NCBI GenBank assembly: GCA_025201375.1
Contig: JAIWZP010000003.1
Location: 806,001 to 870,000 of the forward strand
Source of the DNA: Gongronella butleri
Taxonomy: Eukaryota; Mucoromycota; Mucoromycetes; Mucorales; Cunninghamellaceae
Length of the DNA: 64,000 nt
Reading direction: 5' to 3'
Shown piece by piece: positions 9,669-21,495 of this stretch (position 1 is the first letter of the stretch; each line of letters starts with the position of its first letter). A model generated the notes under the pieces. It was not told the DNA's origin and did not search any database. It saw nothing but the letters and a program-made list of their open reading frames with translations. A program made the position numbers and the translations under genes.

Positions 9669-12600
9669 ATGGGTAAAAAGAAGGACAACAAAAAGAAGAA
9701 GAACGACTATTGGGACGAAGAATTCGAGGAGGATGCCGCTCTTGTCGAGGGCGATGCGCCTGCTGCCGCTGAGGGTGCCGATGGCGCCGAAGAAGGTGGC
9801 GACTCTGACGACGGGTAAAAAAGCAATGCATTGGTCCATGGAAGGGCAAACAGGCAATACTGACATTTTTTTTTCTTTTCTTTTTTTTTTCTTAGCCTGA
9901 TGGCGATGATGAACAAGGCGGCCAAGAGCAAGGCCAAGAAGAACAAGAAGAAGAAGCAGCTGGTTGAGTCTGACGATGATTATAATGAGCCGCCTGCTAT
10001 TCCTGCGCCTGCGGCGGGCGATGAGGACGACGATGACGAGTACATGGTGTCGATGGCCAGCAACAAGAAGAACAAGAAAAAGAAGAACAAGCTGGACATT
10101 CCTCTTCCGATGGAAACCAAGGCTGCGCAGCCCGAGGAGGAGCCCACGCGGATATTGACCAAGAAGGAGAAGGAGAAGTTGAAAAAGGAGCGCGCCAAGG
10201 AAGCCAAGCGCCTTGCTGCCGAGGAGAAGAAGAAGCAGCAGGCCGCTGAGGACGCCGAATTCGACCGCCTGCTCGGTGATGACGCGTCCGCCGCCGGTGC
10301 CGACGACAATGAGCCTGCGGCCAAGTCAAAGAACCAGCTCAAGAAGGAAAAGCAAAAGAAAAAGGCCGCTGCTGCTGCTGCTGGCGACAATGACGACGAA
10401 CCTGCGCCTGCTGCTGCTGCCGCGCCCGTTGCTGCGCCCCCCGCCAAGGGCAAAAAGGGCAAAGCTGGTGTCGCCGCTCTGCGTGTAATTAAAAAAAAAA
10501 AAAAAAGAAAGAAAAAAAAACGACCTTTTTTTTGACGCGGTTTCCCCTTTTTTTTTTTATTTTTTTTTTGCTAGAAAATGCTCGAAGCGCAAAAGGCTGC
10601 CGAGGAGGAGGCCAAGCGCAAGGAAGAGGAAGAGCGCCTCATTCGCGAGGAAGAAGAGCGTCGTGAAGCTGAGGAAGAGGCGCGCCGTGAAGCTGCGCGT
10701 CAAGCCAAGAAGGAGCGCGAAAGAGTAAGTTCTTTTTTTTAAAAAAAAATTGGATCACATGGAGCTCATCCGCCTTTCTTTGTCCTTTTAGCTCAAGAAG
10801 GAGCAGCTGCGCAAGGATGGCAAGCTGTTGACCAAGGCGCAAAAGGAGGCGCAGCGCAAGGCGCAGCTCCGTCACGAGCAATTGATCGCGTCTGGCCAGG
10901 TCAAGATTGCCGCTCTTGAAAACGACGGTGCGGAGCCCGCCGCCAAGCCCAAGCGCATTGTGTATAGCAGCAAGAAGAAGAAGGGCCCGTCCAAGGCCGA
11001 GCTTGAGAAGCAAAAGGAAGAAGAAGAGCGCAAGCGCAAGGAAGAGGAGGAACGCAAGCGCAAGGAGGAAGAAGAGGCCAAGAAGAAGCAACAAGTCGAA
11101 GAATCTTCGGATGACGACTGGGAAAAGGCGGCCGACACGAGCGAGGATGAAGAGGTCAAAAAGGAAGACGACGACAATGTCAAGTCTGACTGGGACGCCG
11201 AATCCGAAGAAGAAGAAGAAAAAGAAGAGAAGAAGCCTGCCGCCAAGCCCGCTGCTAAATCCGCCGCCAAACCTGCCGCCAAACCCGCGCCTGCCAAGGG
11301 CAAGGGCAAGCAGCCTGTCGTCGAGGAATCCAGCGACGAAGAATCGGAAGAGGAGTCCGACGACGACTCGGACGAAGACTCGGATGAGTACGATTCGGAC
11401 GAGTACGATTCTGATGAAGACAGCTCCGATGAGGAACTCACTAATGCTCAAAAGCAAGCCCTCATCCGCAAGGAAGAGGCCGCCGCGCGCCGCGCCGAGC
11501 GTCAAAAGGCCGCCATGGCTGCTCGTTCCAAGGATGATCTCCGCTCTCCCATTTGCTGTATTCTTGGCCACGTCGACACCGGTAAAAAAGAAAAATGAAA
11601 ACAAGAAAACAAGAAAAAAATACGATCGTTCTTTTTTTTGACGCATTTTTTTTTTTATTATTTTCAAAAGGCAAGACCAAGTTGCTGGACAAGATTCGTC
11701 AGACAAATGTGCAAGAAGGCGAAGCGGGTGGTATTACGCAGCAGATTGGTGCGACGTACTTCCCTGCCGAGGCCATTGCCAAAAAGACGGCGGTGCTTGG
11801 CGCCGACAAGGCCGAGGAGCTCAAGGTGCCTGGTTTGCTGGTGATTGATACCCCGGGCCACGAGTCGTTCACCAACCTGCGTTCGCGTGGTTCGTCGCTG
11901 TGTAACATTGCCATCCTGGTCGTCGACATCATGCACGGTCTGGAGCCACAGACCATTGAATCGATCCGCCTGCTTCGCGACCGCCGCACGCCCTTCATTG
12001 TCGCTCTCAACAAGATCGATCGTCTGTTCCAGTGGGAGGCCACGCCCGACAATTCGTTCCTGGACTCGCTTGCCAAGCAAAAGAAGTCTGTCCAAGAGGA
12101 ATTCGACACGCGTGTCAAGAACACCATGCTGCAATTCGCCGAGCAAGGCTTCAACGCCGAGCTGTACTACCGCAACAAGAACTTTGCAAAGTACGTGTCG
12201 TTGGTGCCCACGTCGGCGCACACGGGCGAGGGTATTCCCGACATGCTCAATTTGCTCGTGAACTTGACGCAGTCGCGCATGAGCGACAAGCTCATGTACA
12301 TCACCGAGCTTGAGTGTACTGTTTTGGAAGTCAAGGTCATTGAGGGTCTTGGCACCACCATTGACGTTGTGCTTGTCAATGGCTGGCTGCGCGAAGGCGA
12401 CAAGATCGTCGTGTGTGGTCTCAATGGCCCCATTGTCACGCAGGTGCGTGCCTTGCTGACGCCGCAGCCGCTGCGTGAATTGCGCGTCAAGTCGCAATAC
12501 CAGCACCACAAGGAGATCAAGGCCGCCATGGGTATCAAGATCAGTGCGCCCGACCTTGAAAAGGCCATTGCAGGCTCGCGTCTGCTTGTGTGTGGCCCCG

Positions 12601-13436
12601 ACGATGACGAGGAGGAATTGATGGAGGAGGTCATGTCCGATCTGACTGATCTGATGAGCACCATCGACCGCACGGGCCACGGTGTGTGGGTCCAGGCGTC
12701 CACGCTCGGTGCCCTCGAGGCCCTGCTCGAATTCTTGCGCACATCAAAGATCCCCGTGGCCGGCATCAACATTGGCCCTGTCCACAAAAAGGACGTTGTC
12801 CGTGCCTCCGTCATGCTCGAAAAGGCGCGCGAGTACGCCGTCATGCTCTGCTTTGACGTCAAGGTCGACAATGATGCGCGCGACATGGCCGAGGAGCTCG
12901 GCATGAAGATCTTCACCGCCGAGATCATCTACCACTTGTTTGACCGCTTCGTCGAGTACCGCGAAAACATGCTGGAGCAGAAGCGCAAGGATCAGGCGCC
13001 CTCGGCCGTGTTCCCCTGTGTGCTCAAGATGGTGCCCGGTGCCATTTTCAACAAGAAGGACCCCATCATCATCGGTGTCGATGTCATTGAGGGCGCGCTG
13101 CGCGTGGGCACACCGCTGTGTGTGTCGCGCGTCAACCCCGACACCAAGGAGAAGGAAGTCATGACCCTCGGCAAGGTCACCTCCATCGAGCAGAACCACA
13201 AGACCATCGACATTGTCAAAAAGGGCCAGGCCGGCGGCGGTGTCGCCATCAAGATCGAGTGTGCCGTGTACGAGACCCCCAAGACCTTTGGCCGTCATCT
13301 CGAAGAAAAGGACGAGATCTACTCGCGCATCACGCGTGCCTCCATCGACGTCCTCAAGGAGTCTTTCCGCAAGGACATGTCCAAGGAAGACTGGGCTCTT
13401 ATCGTCAAGCTCAAGAAGGTCTTGAACGTCGATTAG
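9669..13436 (+). CDS. Translation initiation factor eIF5B (cytoplasmic IF2-type GTPase)
   Basis: Exons are 9669-9814, 9896-10484, 10575-10724, 10792-11581 and 11671-13436 (1146 residues). The N-terminal half is highly charged Lys/Glu/Asp sequence with poly-Lys and acidic Ser blocks, as in yeast Fun12 and human EIF5B. The GTPase domain starts near residue 550: G1 GHVDTGKTKLLD (split by an intron after the Gly codon), switch [14 protein letters not shown]3 [15 protein letters not shown] and G4 NKID. Domains II-IV follow to the end ([15 protein letters not shown]). eIF5B joins the 60S subunit to the 48S complex and hydrolyses GTP. Length and order are normal. A decamer repeat lies in its promoter. 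Introns 2 and 4 contain TGACGCG or TGACGCA before T tracts. Confident. Confidence 0.96.
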
Positions 13437-13659
13437 AATCCATCGTTTCCTTGTAATTGCATCCCATTCCTCTTTTTTTTTTTTCTTTTTGACATGTACA
13501 TTTTGCTCCTTTTTTTTTTTACGTTTGCGCGTCCCTTTTACACAACAACTGCACGATTTTTTTTAAAATAAAAAGTCTCTTTTAACTTAACAAGCAAAAT
13601 GGATGGCACATGGCAGAGAACATCATGTGCGCAGCATTTGTGTGGACTCACGCGGAATC

Positions 13660-14120
13660 ACGTACCGTAGGTACTGTAAAAGATGATTGTTGAAGAAGTT
13701 GGAAATTGTTGCGGGAAGGTCGAGGACTGCGGCAGGCTCAATATGATACAGTACGTATCATACATACAGTAAATAAAGCGCATACAGGTGGCCGCTCTAT
13801 CGGCATCCCATACCTTCACTGTATCGGTTTACTGTACGCGTTTTACATATGATATCGGACAAAGTTGATTTTTTGAAAAAAAAAATTGCACAGCCAAATG
13901 CCGAAATTCGTGATTTGTTACATAAATCATACTATCACACTTGATGCAAAAAGTGCTCGAAAACCCGCGATTTGACGTGTACAGTATCATAATCTATTAC
14001 TGTATCTACGGTAGACTGAGCACAAATTTTATGAAATGATATCATGCTGCTTACCATGATACAAATTACAACAGCGCGCTATCATATGATGTATGATACT
14101 GTACACTGCATAAAAACGTA
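13660..14120. repeat. Cluster of GTATCAT / TACAGTA palindromic motifs
   Basis: Many copies of GTATCAT, ATGATAC, TACAGTA and TACTGTA occur on both strands, for example around 13740-13775, 13978-14010 and 14040-14105, often back to back. Confidence 0.55.
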
Positions 14121-14877
14121 CACAATCACTTTTTAATATCATAAGCACAAAAAAGCGTGTTTTTCAGACTTTGCGCGCCTGCTGTGCCTCCAGAAATTTT
14201 TTTACACCTAACTTACCCGCCAGTGAAACCTCCTGCATCAGGACATAAACCATAATCCAATGCTCAAGACGAACCCGCCCGATTTTTTTTCAGCCTGCAA
14301 ATTCCAAAAACCTTCCATTTGGCCTATTTTGCATTCATCTCGCCATCTGCATGGCCGACCCCGTTCACAAACAGCTGCATCGTGTTCAGCGCAAAATTTG
14401 CAACAAAAGAAGAGCTTACGATAACCCCCCAAAGCGCTACGACCACTTTTGAAAAATTCAGGGGTCACTCAGGGGTCACACATTTCAATCTCAGAAAATG
14501 CCAAATTTAAGAAATTTCGAACTCCGAGTGATCAATGCATCCCGAACAGGTAACTCTGATAATTTGCTATTGGCAGACAAAATGACAGCTCGCCCCAACT
14601 TACAGTATCATAAGAAAATGCCCAAAGAAGAGTGACGCATGAACGACGGTCGACTGAGAAAAGTGCCTGCTTTGGTCAAGATTTTTCGCAAAAATTCAAG
14701 GATTGACACTTCCAAATTAAGGTGGTGGATTGCATGGAATTTTTATTTTTTTTACGTATTTTTTTATTTTTATTTTGCACATATTTTTTATGCGCCGAGT
14801 GGGCTACAGCCTGCTTATGATAAATGACCGATGCAAAAAGTTCAAACCTAAGCTAGCGCGACGCAAGTTATCTCATC

Positions 14878-15125
14878 ATTAGATGCTTTGCCCCTCTGTT
14901 TGTTAGTGAAACTGCAATAAAAATCGGGTTTTGACTAGACCGTTGTCGAGCAAATCGCGATCAAAGATTTTGATGAAATAGTGAATTTTCTTTGCGAGTT
15001 TTAGTCATCCATCGACGAAACTTATCTCATTTGCTTGTTACGTATGATAGAGATGCAAGAGATGCCTTCGACACGTTATCATACGGTAAAAGCGCCGCGT
15101 GTTGTCTACGTAATCCGTTGCCGAG
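14878..15125 (+). repeat. Direct repeat A, copy 1 (partner at 16588-16820)
   Basis: Shared ordered blocks include TTAGATGCTTTG, CTGCAATAAAAATCGGG, TTGACTAG and TCCGTTGCCGAG. The copies are diverged. Confidence 0.7.
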
Positions 15126-15461
15126 TGTTAGGCCCCCCAGATCCGCAGCACAGATTGCAGATCACTCTATTTTATTTTTCTTTTCTTACGCGCTCGCTGC
15201 GCCATCTCTGATCTAGATGACGCTCCTCGCGCTTCCATAGACCTTTCTAAACGCCCATCTTTCCATCTACCTTTCCAAACGCCCACATTCCATCTTGTAC
15301 GTTCCAAAAGGTCAAAACGCCAATCATGACCCATACAAAACGCCCATCTACAATTGCCAAGACGCGATGGACCATTCCAGATCGAAACATCCAAATACTG
15401 TAGACGCGTCTTGCCGCAGGCTTCATACTGTATTAGAATATTTTTCCCTTAATTTCAAAAC

Positions 15462-15469
15462 TATAAAAG
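15462..15469 (+). promoter_or_regulatory. TATA box without a complete gene
   Basis: TATAAAAG is followed by a GC-rich hairpin and a pyrimidine-rich stretch resembling a fungal transcription start region, then ATG at 15569. Confidence 0.45.
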
Positions 15470-15491
15470 GACACCCGCTTTGCGGATGTCC
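15469..15491. repeat. 10-bp inverted repeat (hairpin)
   Basis: GGACACCCGC and GCGGATGTCC are complementary at 9 of 10 positions around a TTT loop, immediately after the TATA box. Confidence 0.6.
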
Positions 15492-15568
15492 TTCCCCTTT
15501 TTTCCCTTACCGTTCTCATCTGTTCTATCAATTGTTCCCTACCTTCTTGCATCCAATAAACACTATTT

Positions 15569-15649
15569 ATGTCGCCACCACCTCAAATGATCATCAAGGA
15601 AGAGACGGTCGATCCCGGTCATGACAGTTGCCGAGAACATCGAGGTTGA
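15569..15649 (+). pseudogene. Possible truncated first exon, 26-residue reading frame
   Basis: The frame begins MSPPPQMIIKEETVDPGHDS and reaches a stop after 26 codons. The IKEE sequence would fit a SUMO acceptor motif and the TATA/initiator layout is gene-like, but no downstream exon was found. It may be the 5' stump of a gene cut off by the repeats that follow, or a chance frame. Confidence 0.3.
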
Positions 15650-16587
15650 AAATTTTTGTAATGTTTGAACGACTTTCACAAGCGTCGTACAGTACAAAAG
15701 TCACGCCTCGAGCAAACAAACATTCTGGAGGAATTGACGTCCGAGCGTGTCTCTTTTGATTAATGATGTCAGTTTCATGGCAATCCACGAAGCACAGTAT
15801 TTCGAGAGCCACTGCTGAATTTGTGAAATATCGACATTTTGAATTCATCTGTACAAGTACAACTCAACGGACCTCTGGTTTTCAGCGCCATGTTGAAAAA
15901 GACGCGACGAAATGGCCTAATAATAATAAAACAGTTTTGGAGGCGATCCACTACTCACTGCTTGCGGTGCTTCTTAATATTGGATTTGTGGACATATTTG
16001 AAAAAAAATTGCAAATTTTCATCTCCGCCTGCAGGTTGACGTCCGCTTTTTAATGATGTTTGAAAATAAACTCGCGGAAATGATCAACTCGCACTGTTTT
16101 GGCAACGATCCTGCCCATAAATTTTTGGCGTTCAGATTGAATTTGCACATTTTCGCGAAACTCGCGATTGCCTCGACAAGATCATGATCGATCTCCGGTT
16201 TTCAATTTTTTCCTGAAAAAAGAGGCGCGAATCATCCACGTGGTACGATTTCGCGTTGATTGAAGCACAATTTCCCCGCGAAATGATTTTTTAAAAATCG
16301 CGCTGCAGCCAAATTTTCAGCAATGTCAAGTTTCTGGCCGAACCGGTTGATTGATATCAGGGTTTTAATTATTTTCTGAAAAGAGAGGAGCCAATCCTAT
16401 AGATGGGAAAGTTTCGTGGTGTTCCATCAAGTCTTTGGCGGTGAAATTTTTTTTTTTCGAATTCAGGAAAAAAAAGTTGGTCAGGTCAAAATGCATCTGC
16501 TGGGTCTTTCGCTTTGAGAGATTCAAGTCCAGACAGAAATCCAAATCAGTTTGGCGACCTACACACCAGCGCTTTGAGAGTCATGTC

Positions 16588-16820
16588 ATTAGATGCTTTG
16601 ACCCTTTTTTCCTAAGCAAATCTGCAATAAAAATCGGGGGGTTGACTAGGCGGATCGCGAGAAAAAAGGGATCAAAGTCAAATTTTAGAAACTTGAATTT
16701 CTCGCCAAGTTTAGGTTGCACGCCCGTGAAACTGGTCTCATTTGATAGACCATCAAATTCTGCATTTTTTGTCACTGCAATATTGCAATGTGTTGTCTTG
16801 TCCGTTGCCGAGAAAATTGG
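16588..16820 (+). repeat. Direct repeat A, copy 2
   Basis: Diverged partner of 14878-15125, in the same orientation and about 1.7 kb downstream. Confidence 0.7.
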
Positions 16821-17658
16821 CGTCGAAATATTAAATCTGGCGTCACAGGTGTACAAATGTCACGCATCGGCTTTGCTGGGCAGTGACAAAATGACCCCCG
16901 TGTGCATCTTTTTCGACTTGTAAATTTTCAGCAAGATTGAATAACATTTGAGCGCACCAGAGCCGAAATTGTGCATTTCTAGAGAAATATCGATTTTCTC
17001 TTCAAACGCACGATTAATCCTCCCCCGGTTTTTACTTTATTTCTGAGAAGCAAGAAGTGGTCAAAGTGTATAAATGACAGTAAATATCATGAAGCGGCTG
17101 GTGCTCGATTGCGCGTCGTGTTAAAAAATTGCAAAGCAGTGAAATTCAATAAAAACTGCGTAAAATGCAGAGGTCAGCCATCTTTTTTTTTTTTTTTGAC
17201 GTAAAATGCATCATATAACAATAATTTGCTGCATTTTCGACTTTGTTTTTAACACAAGGCCATCATATCATATATTCCAGCTTTCCTGGAGCATTAATAA
17301 TGTGAGACGCGCGACCTGTAAAATGAAGCTAAATGCCAAAGATAGTCAGCTAGGACGCGCTTTTCTCAGCAAAACGCGATCCCCAAAAAAAATGGCGGAC
17401 TGAGACGGAGTGTAATTCAAAGTGACGCCAACGTCTGGGTTGCATATTTTACTTCTTTTCTTTCAGTTTTTGCTTTTTTTTTTTTTTTTTTACGACCTTG
17501 TAATTCGTGTTCTATGCTGCTTTCTTTTGCCAGCTCGAAGTGTGCCCCTAGAGCGGCAAAATTTTTGGTAATTGCCTCGCCTTGCCTAACGTATCTCTCT
17601 TGTTGCTGATCGCTTGTTATTTTTTTTGTTTTGAAAACAGGGCAAGCCGATCGGCCTA

Positions 17659-18632
17659 ATGCAGTCTTATCGCCCGCTTTCGCTTTCGCAGTCGATCCAC
17701 ACTCTCCAAACAAGTGTTTTCTTGCGTGCTCGGTATGTTCACAGGTTATATGCGCAGCCACAAAGAGACGCGCTGTTGTTTGGATTGCATTTTAAGCTGA
17801 TAGAGCGAGATAAACTGACTTTGCGTCTTTTTTTTTTGTTTTTTACAGATTAAGCCCCTGTTTGACGCGCTCCACGTGGTTGTCGACGCCGATTGCAACA
17901 TCGCGATTTTTCAACCCATCGATGGCCTTCTCGGTGGGATCGATCACGTTTTTGGCCGTTAATGCGCGTCGAGCGTTTTTGCAGCCTCTGTACTGCGAGC
18001 GTCGGCCTGACGAAGTCGTGTTCCGGCCGCCGCCAGCTGCGCTTTCCAAAAAACTTGCCTCCAGCACGGACAAAGAGATAGCCGTGGCATTGGCGCGGCC
18101 GTCTATGTGGATCGAGATTTGGCACCTTGTCAAGCCGGATCTGCTGCTTTTAGCGTGCATTGTGCTGACGGCTGTAGGAGCGGCCATGCTGCATTTGCAG
18201 ACACCCATGGTCACGGGCGAGCTCATCAATGTCCTCACCGCAAGCGCCAATGCCACCAGCCAGGGCCTCGCCTTCTCCATCCAGCACCTCAATGGGCCCG
18301 CAATGAAGCTTTTTGGCCTGCTCACGTCTCAGGGTAATTTGGAAAGAGGCATGCACGGCAATTCGGGCGCGCACTGACGCGGTCTTTTTTTTTTTTTTTT
18401 TTTTTTGTTGCAGGTATTTTGACTTTTGCACACATCACGCTTGTCGCGCGATTTGGCGAGCGTGTCGCGCAGCGCTTGCGTGCGAAACTCTTTGCGGCGA
18501 TTGTGCAGCAGGACATGCTTTTCTTTGACAAACACCAGAGCGGCGAGCTCGTATCGCGCCTGACGACGGATGTTGCGGAATTCAAGGTTCGCACCCACAT
18601 TTGCAATTGGTGCGAATCCTCACTGATGCGAT

Positions 18633-18667
<35 letters not shown>

Positions 18668-20594
18668 ATTTTTATGGTTGATTTAGAGCACATTCAAGCA
18701 ACTTGTGACGTTGGGTCTAAAGTCCGTGACGCAAACAATCGGCTCAGCGGTGCATCTGTTCCAAATCTCGTCGTCGCTGACATTGACGATGCTTTCGACC
18801 ATGCCTGTGTTGTACGTGTTGCTGAATCTGTATGGCGCGTACCTTCGACGCCTGTCCAAGAAGAACAAGAAACTCGATGGCATTGCCAGTGGTGTTGCCG
18901 GCGAGGTAAAAGTGTTTTTTTTGTTCGATATGCGCCACCGTTGCAAATTGCTTATACTCTCTGATTCAATGGCATTAGGTGATGGCCAACATGCGCACAG
19001 TGCGCGCATTTGCAGCCGAGGAACGTGAGATGGAGCATTTTGCTAATGTGTGCGGCGATGTGGCAGGTGCGAACCAGACGATGGGTCTCCACATTGGCCT
19101 GTTCCAGGGGTTGACGAACATTTCCATTGGATGCATGGTGCTCACTGTTCTCTATTCGGGCGGCTCGCTGGTTGTCCGCAATCAAATGACGAGCGGCGAC
19201 CTCATGTCGTAAGTTTATCTTTTATCTTTTTTGAATTTAAATGACTGAGCTGTCGCGTGCTTTCCTTCATTTTCATCATTCCAGGTACATGCTCTCGACG
19301 CAGACGGCGCAGCAATCTCTAGGTAAGAAAAAAATCAGAACACTGGGAATTGAGCGCTGATGCGACGATTTATCCCCCCTCCGAAAGTGTCTCTGGGTGT
19401 CTTGTTTGGGCAGACGATCAAGGCACAGGCGTCTGCAGCGCGCGTGTTTGAGTTCATCCACCAATCGCCATTGGTGCCTCTCCACGGTGGCAGCACACTG
19501 GAGCCTGTCTTTGGCGATGTGTACTTTGATCGCGTGACGTTCAGCTACCCGTCGCGCCCGCATCACGCCGTCCTCCAGGACTTTAGCCTCCACATTGCGC
19601 CAGGCACCACAGTCGCCCTGTGTGGCCATTCCGGTAAGCGAATTGGGTGCGACACGTCCGAGTTATTTTTTTCCTGCTTTTTTCGTTTTTCTCATTTTTT
19701 TTTTTTGTGACAAGGCTCTGGCAAGTCGACGATTGCTTCTCTATTGGAGAGATTTTATGAGCCAACGGATGGCACGATCATGCTGGACGGCCAGTCCCTG
19801 GCGGACCTGGATCCCTCGTGGCTGCGACACCACATCGGCTTCATCAATCAAGAGCCCATTCTGTTTGACACGTCCATTGCCGAGAACATCCGGTATGGCA
19901 ACCCATCGGCGACGCTTGAGCAGGTGCGCGAGGCGGCGAGGCAGGCAAATGCTGAGGTCTTCATTGATGGTTTCCCCGACGGATACGACACGGTGGTCGG
20001 CGAACGCGGCGCGAAATTGTCGGGCGGCCAACGCCAGCGCGTCGCCATCGCACGTGCCATCCTCAAGGATCCAAAGGTAAAGTTCAAATGAAATGTGGTT
20101 TGTCCCACCTGAGCGCCAACCTTTTTTTTTTTTTTTTTTCTTCATGCTATTTTCTGCAGATCTTGATCCTGGATGAAGCGACCTCTGCGCTCGACAGTAT
20201 GTAGCACATCTGCACCACCTGCATATGGACGAAAACAGCTCTTTTCAACGTTTTCTCACTCTTTTTTTTTTTTTTTTCCATAAAATTGAATAGCACACTC
20301 GGAAAAATTGGTGCAAGACGCGCTGGACAAGCTGATGGAGGGCCGCACGGTGCTGGTGATTGCGCATCGCCTCTCAACGATCCGCAAAGCAGATGAAATT
20401 GTTGTCATGGGCAAAGTGCCGGGCAACATTTTGGAAAAGGGTAAGAGAATTGTTATTGTGGTGTCGATTCTGCGGTGCTCACGCTTTCTTTTTTTTTCTT
20501 TTTTGATGCGACAGGCACGCACGATGCCCTGATGGCCAAGGGTGCTGTGTACTACAGGTTGCATCACCAGCTTACGCAAGGCGACCCATTGTAA
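17659..20594 (+). CDS. Mitochondrial ABC half-transporter, Mdl1/ABCB10-like
   Basis: Eleven exons: 17659-17732, 17849-18333, 18414-18586, 18687-18905, 18979-19208, 19285-19322, 19388-19633, 19715-20076, 20160-20196, 20294-20440 and 20515-20594 (696 residues, close to yeast Mdl1). The N-terminus is Arg/Ser-rich without acidic residues, as expected for a mitochondrial presequence. A six-helix membrane domain is followed by one nucleotide-binding domain with Walker A GHSGSGKST, Q-loop INQEP, signature [14 protein letters not shown], Walker [13 protein letters not shown] and H-loop VIAHRLSTI. It should homodimerise in the inner membrane; Mdl1 is linked to peptide export and ABCB10 to haem and oxidative stress, so the substrate here is uncertain. 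All splice junctions close in frame. Several introns contain CTGACGCG or CTGATGCG. Confidence 0.92.
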
Positions 20595-21495
20595 ATTGAT
20601 AGAATAATAGAATTGCTAATTTTATACCTCTGTTTGATGTGCAAGAAAAAAAAAGAGGGAGAGATGGCGTGTCAAGGGGGCGCCGCCTATTAGGCGAGAG
20701 TCGTCGTGGGGGGCGATTTTGGGTTCCAGAATTCGTTCGTGCAACCAATGACGAGGGCGATGCCCAAACCGAGAAAAAAAGCGATCAACCTCTTGTGTTA
20801 CCTCAGTCTCAGGAGCTCATTCATCGCCCAATTGCACCATTTTAAAGAAGAGCCATCGCCTTGCATTTGCCTTTATCCATTCAATTCAGCTTGCTGACGC
20901 GCTTGGTGCCTTGCTTTTGCCTGTAAAACGAAAAAGAACGCGTGAAATACGAAAAAAAGAGTTAGTGCGTTGATCGGCGAAGGGCGGTGATCGACCTGCA
21001 GTGTCACGCAAGTCCGTGATTGATGGGGGAAGCTGCTGTCGATCACTTATCGCCAAACAACAGGAGGGATTCGCACGACAATGTCCTATTTAGCGATGCA
21101 TTGTGCATAAAGACTGAAAAAACGAAAAGCGATAAAGAAAAGAGAGAGAATTGGCAGTGATGGCGCGTGGTAGTGTGGACGCTTTTCATGTCCTGGCATC
21201 TTTTTTTTTTTTTCTTGGCAGTGCTATTATAGGCCATTAGGCCTGAACCTTAAAATTTGTCAGGGCGGATCTTGATCAAGACAAAGAGACGAAATGAATG
21301 GTAGCAAAGCCTCTCCAGGCCGGGCGTGCCCCCCTTCTAAATTCTTCTCTTGCTCCTTTTACTGCTTCTCTTTTCTCTTTTTTTTCTTTTCTCTCTTTGT
21401 CCGCTTTTTTTATTGTTTCTTGTCCCGCCCCGTCGTCTCTTTTCACTCTTTTTTTTTTTTTTTTTTTTCCTTGCTTCCCTCGGTTCTCGCCCGTT
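20595..21495. other. Intergenic region, no convincing gene
   Basis: Contains the 3' flank of the ABC transporter gene and the promoter of the next gene. A short minus-strand frame near 20690-20800 encodes a hydrophobic stretch but has no start or clear splice partner. A very T-rich run precedes the ATG at 21496. Confidence 0.4.

Larger units (their letters stand above)
13437..17658. other. Long AT-rich gene-poor region
   Basis: These 4.2 kb hold the eIF5B 3' flank and the ABC transporter promoter but no supported complete gene. They contain a palindrome-rich stretch (13660-14120), a directly repeated segment (14878-15125 and 16588-16820) and an orphan promoter with a short reading frame (15462-15649). 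Confidence 0.5.

Noticed and set aside
11664..12680. A 338-codon open frame on the minus strand
   Set aside because: Antisense to the conserved eIF5B GTPase exon; it arises from sense-strand codon bias.
18614..18665. Long T runs read as transcription terminators
   Set aside because: They lie inside introns directly before acceptor sites and act as polypyrimidine tracts.
20690..20900. Short minus-strand hydrophobic reading frame (LGLGIALVIGCTNEFW)
   Set aside because: It lacks a start codon and a convincing splice partner; it is too short to call without transcript evidence.
21298..21495. N-terminal extension of the Anp1-family protein from an upstream ATG
   Set aside because: The extension would be Phe/Ser/Leu-rich, encoded by a pyrimidine-rich leader, and would put a long hydrophobic block before the real signal-anchor. 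The ATG at 21496 gives a normal protein.
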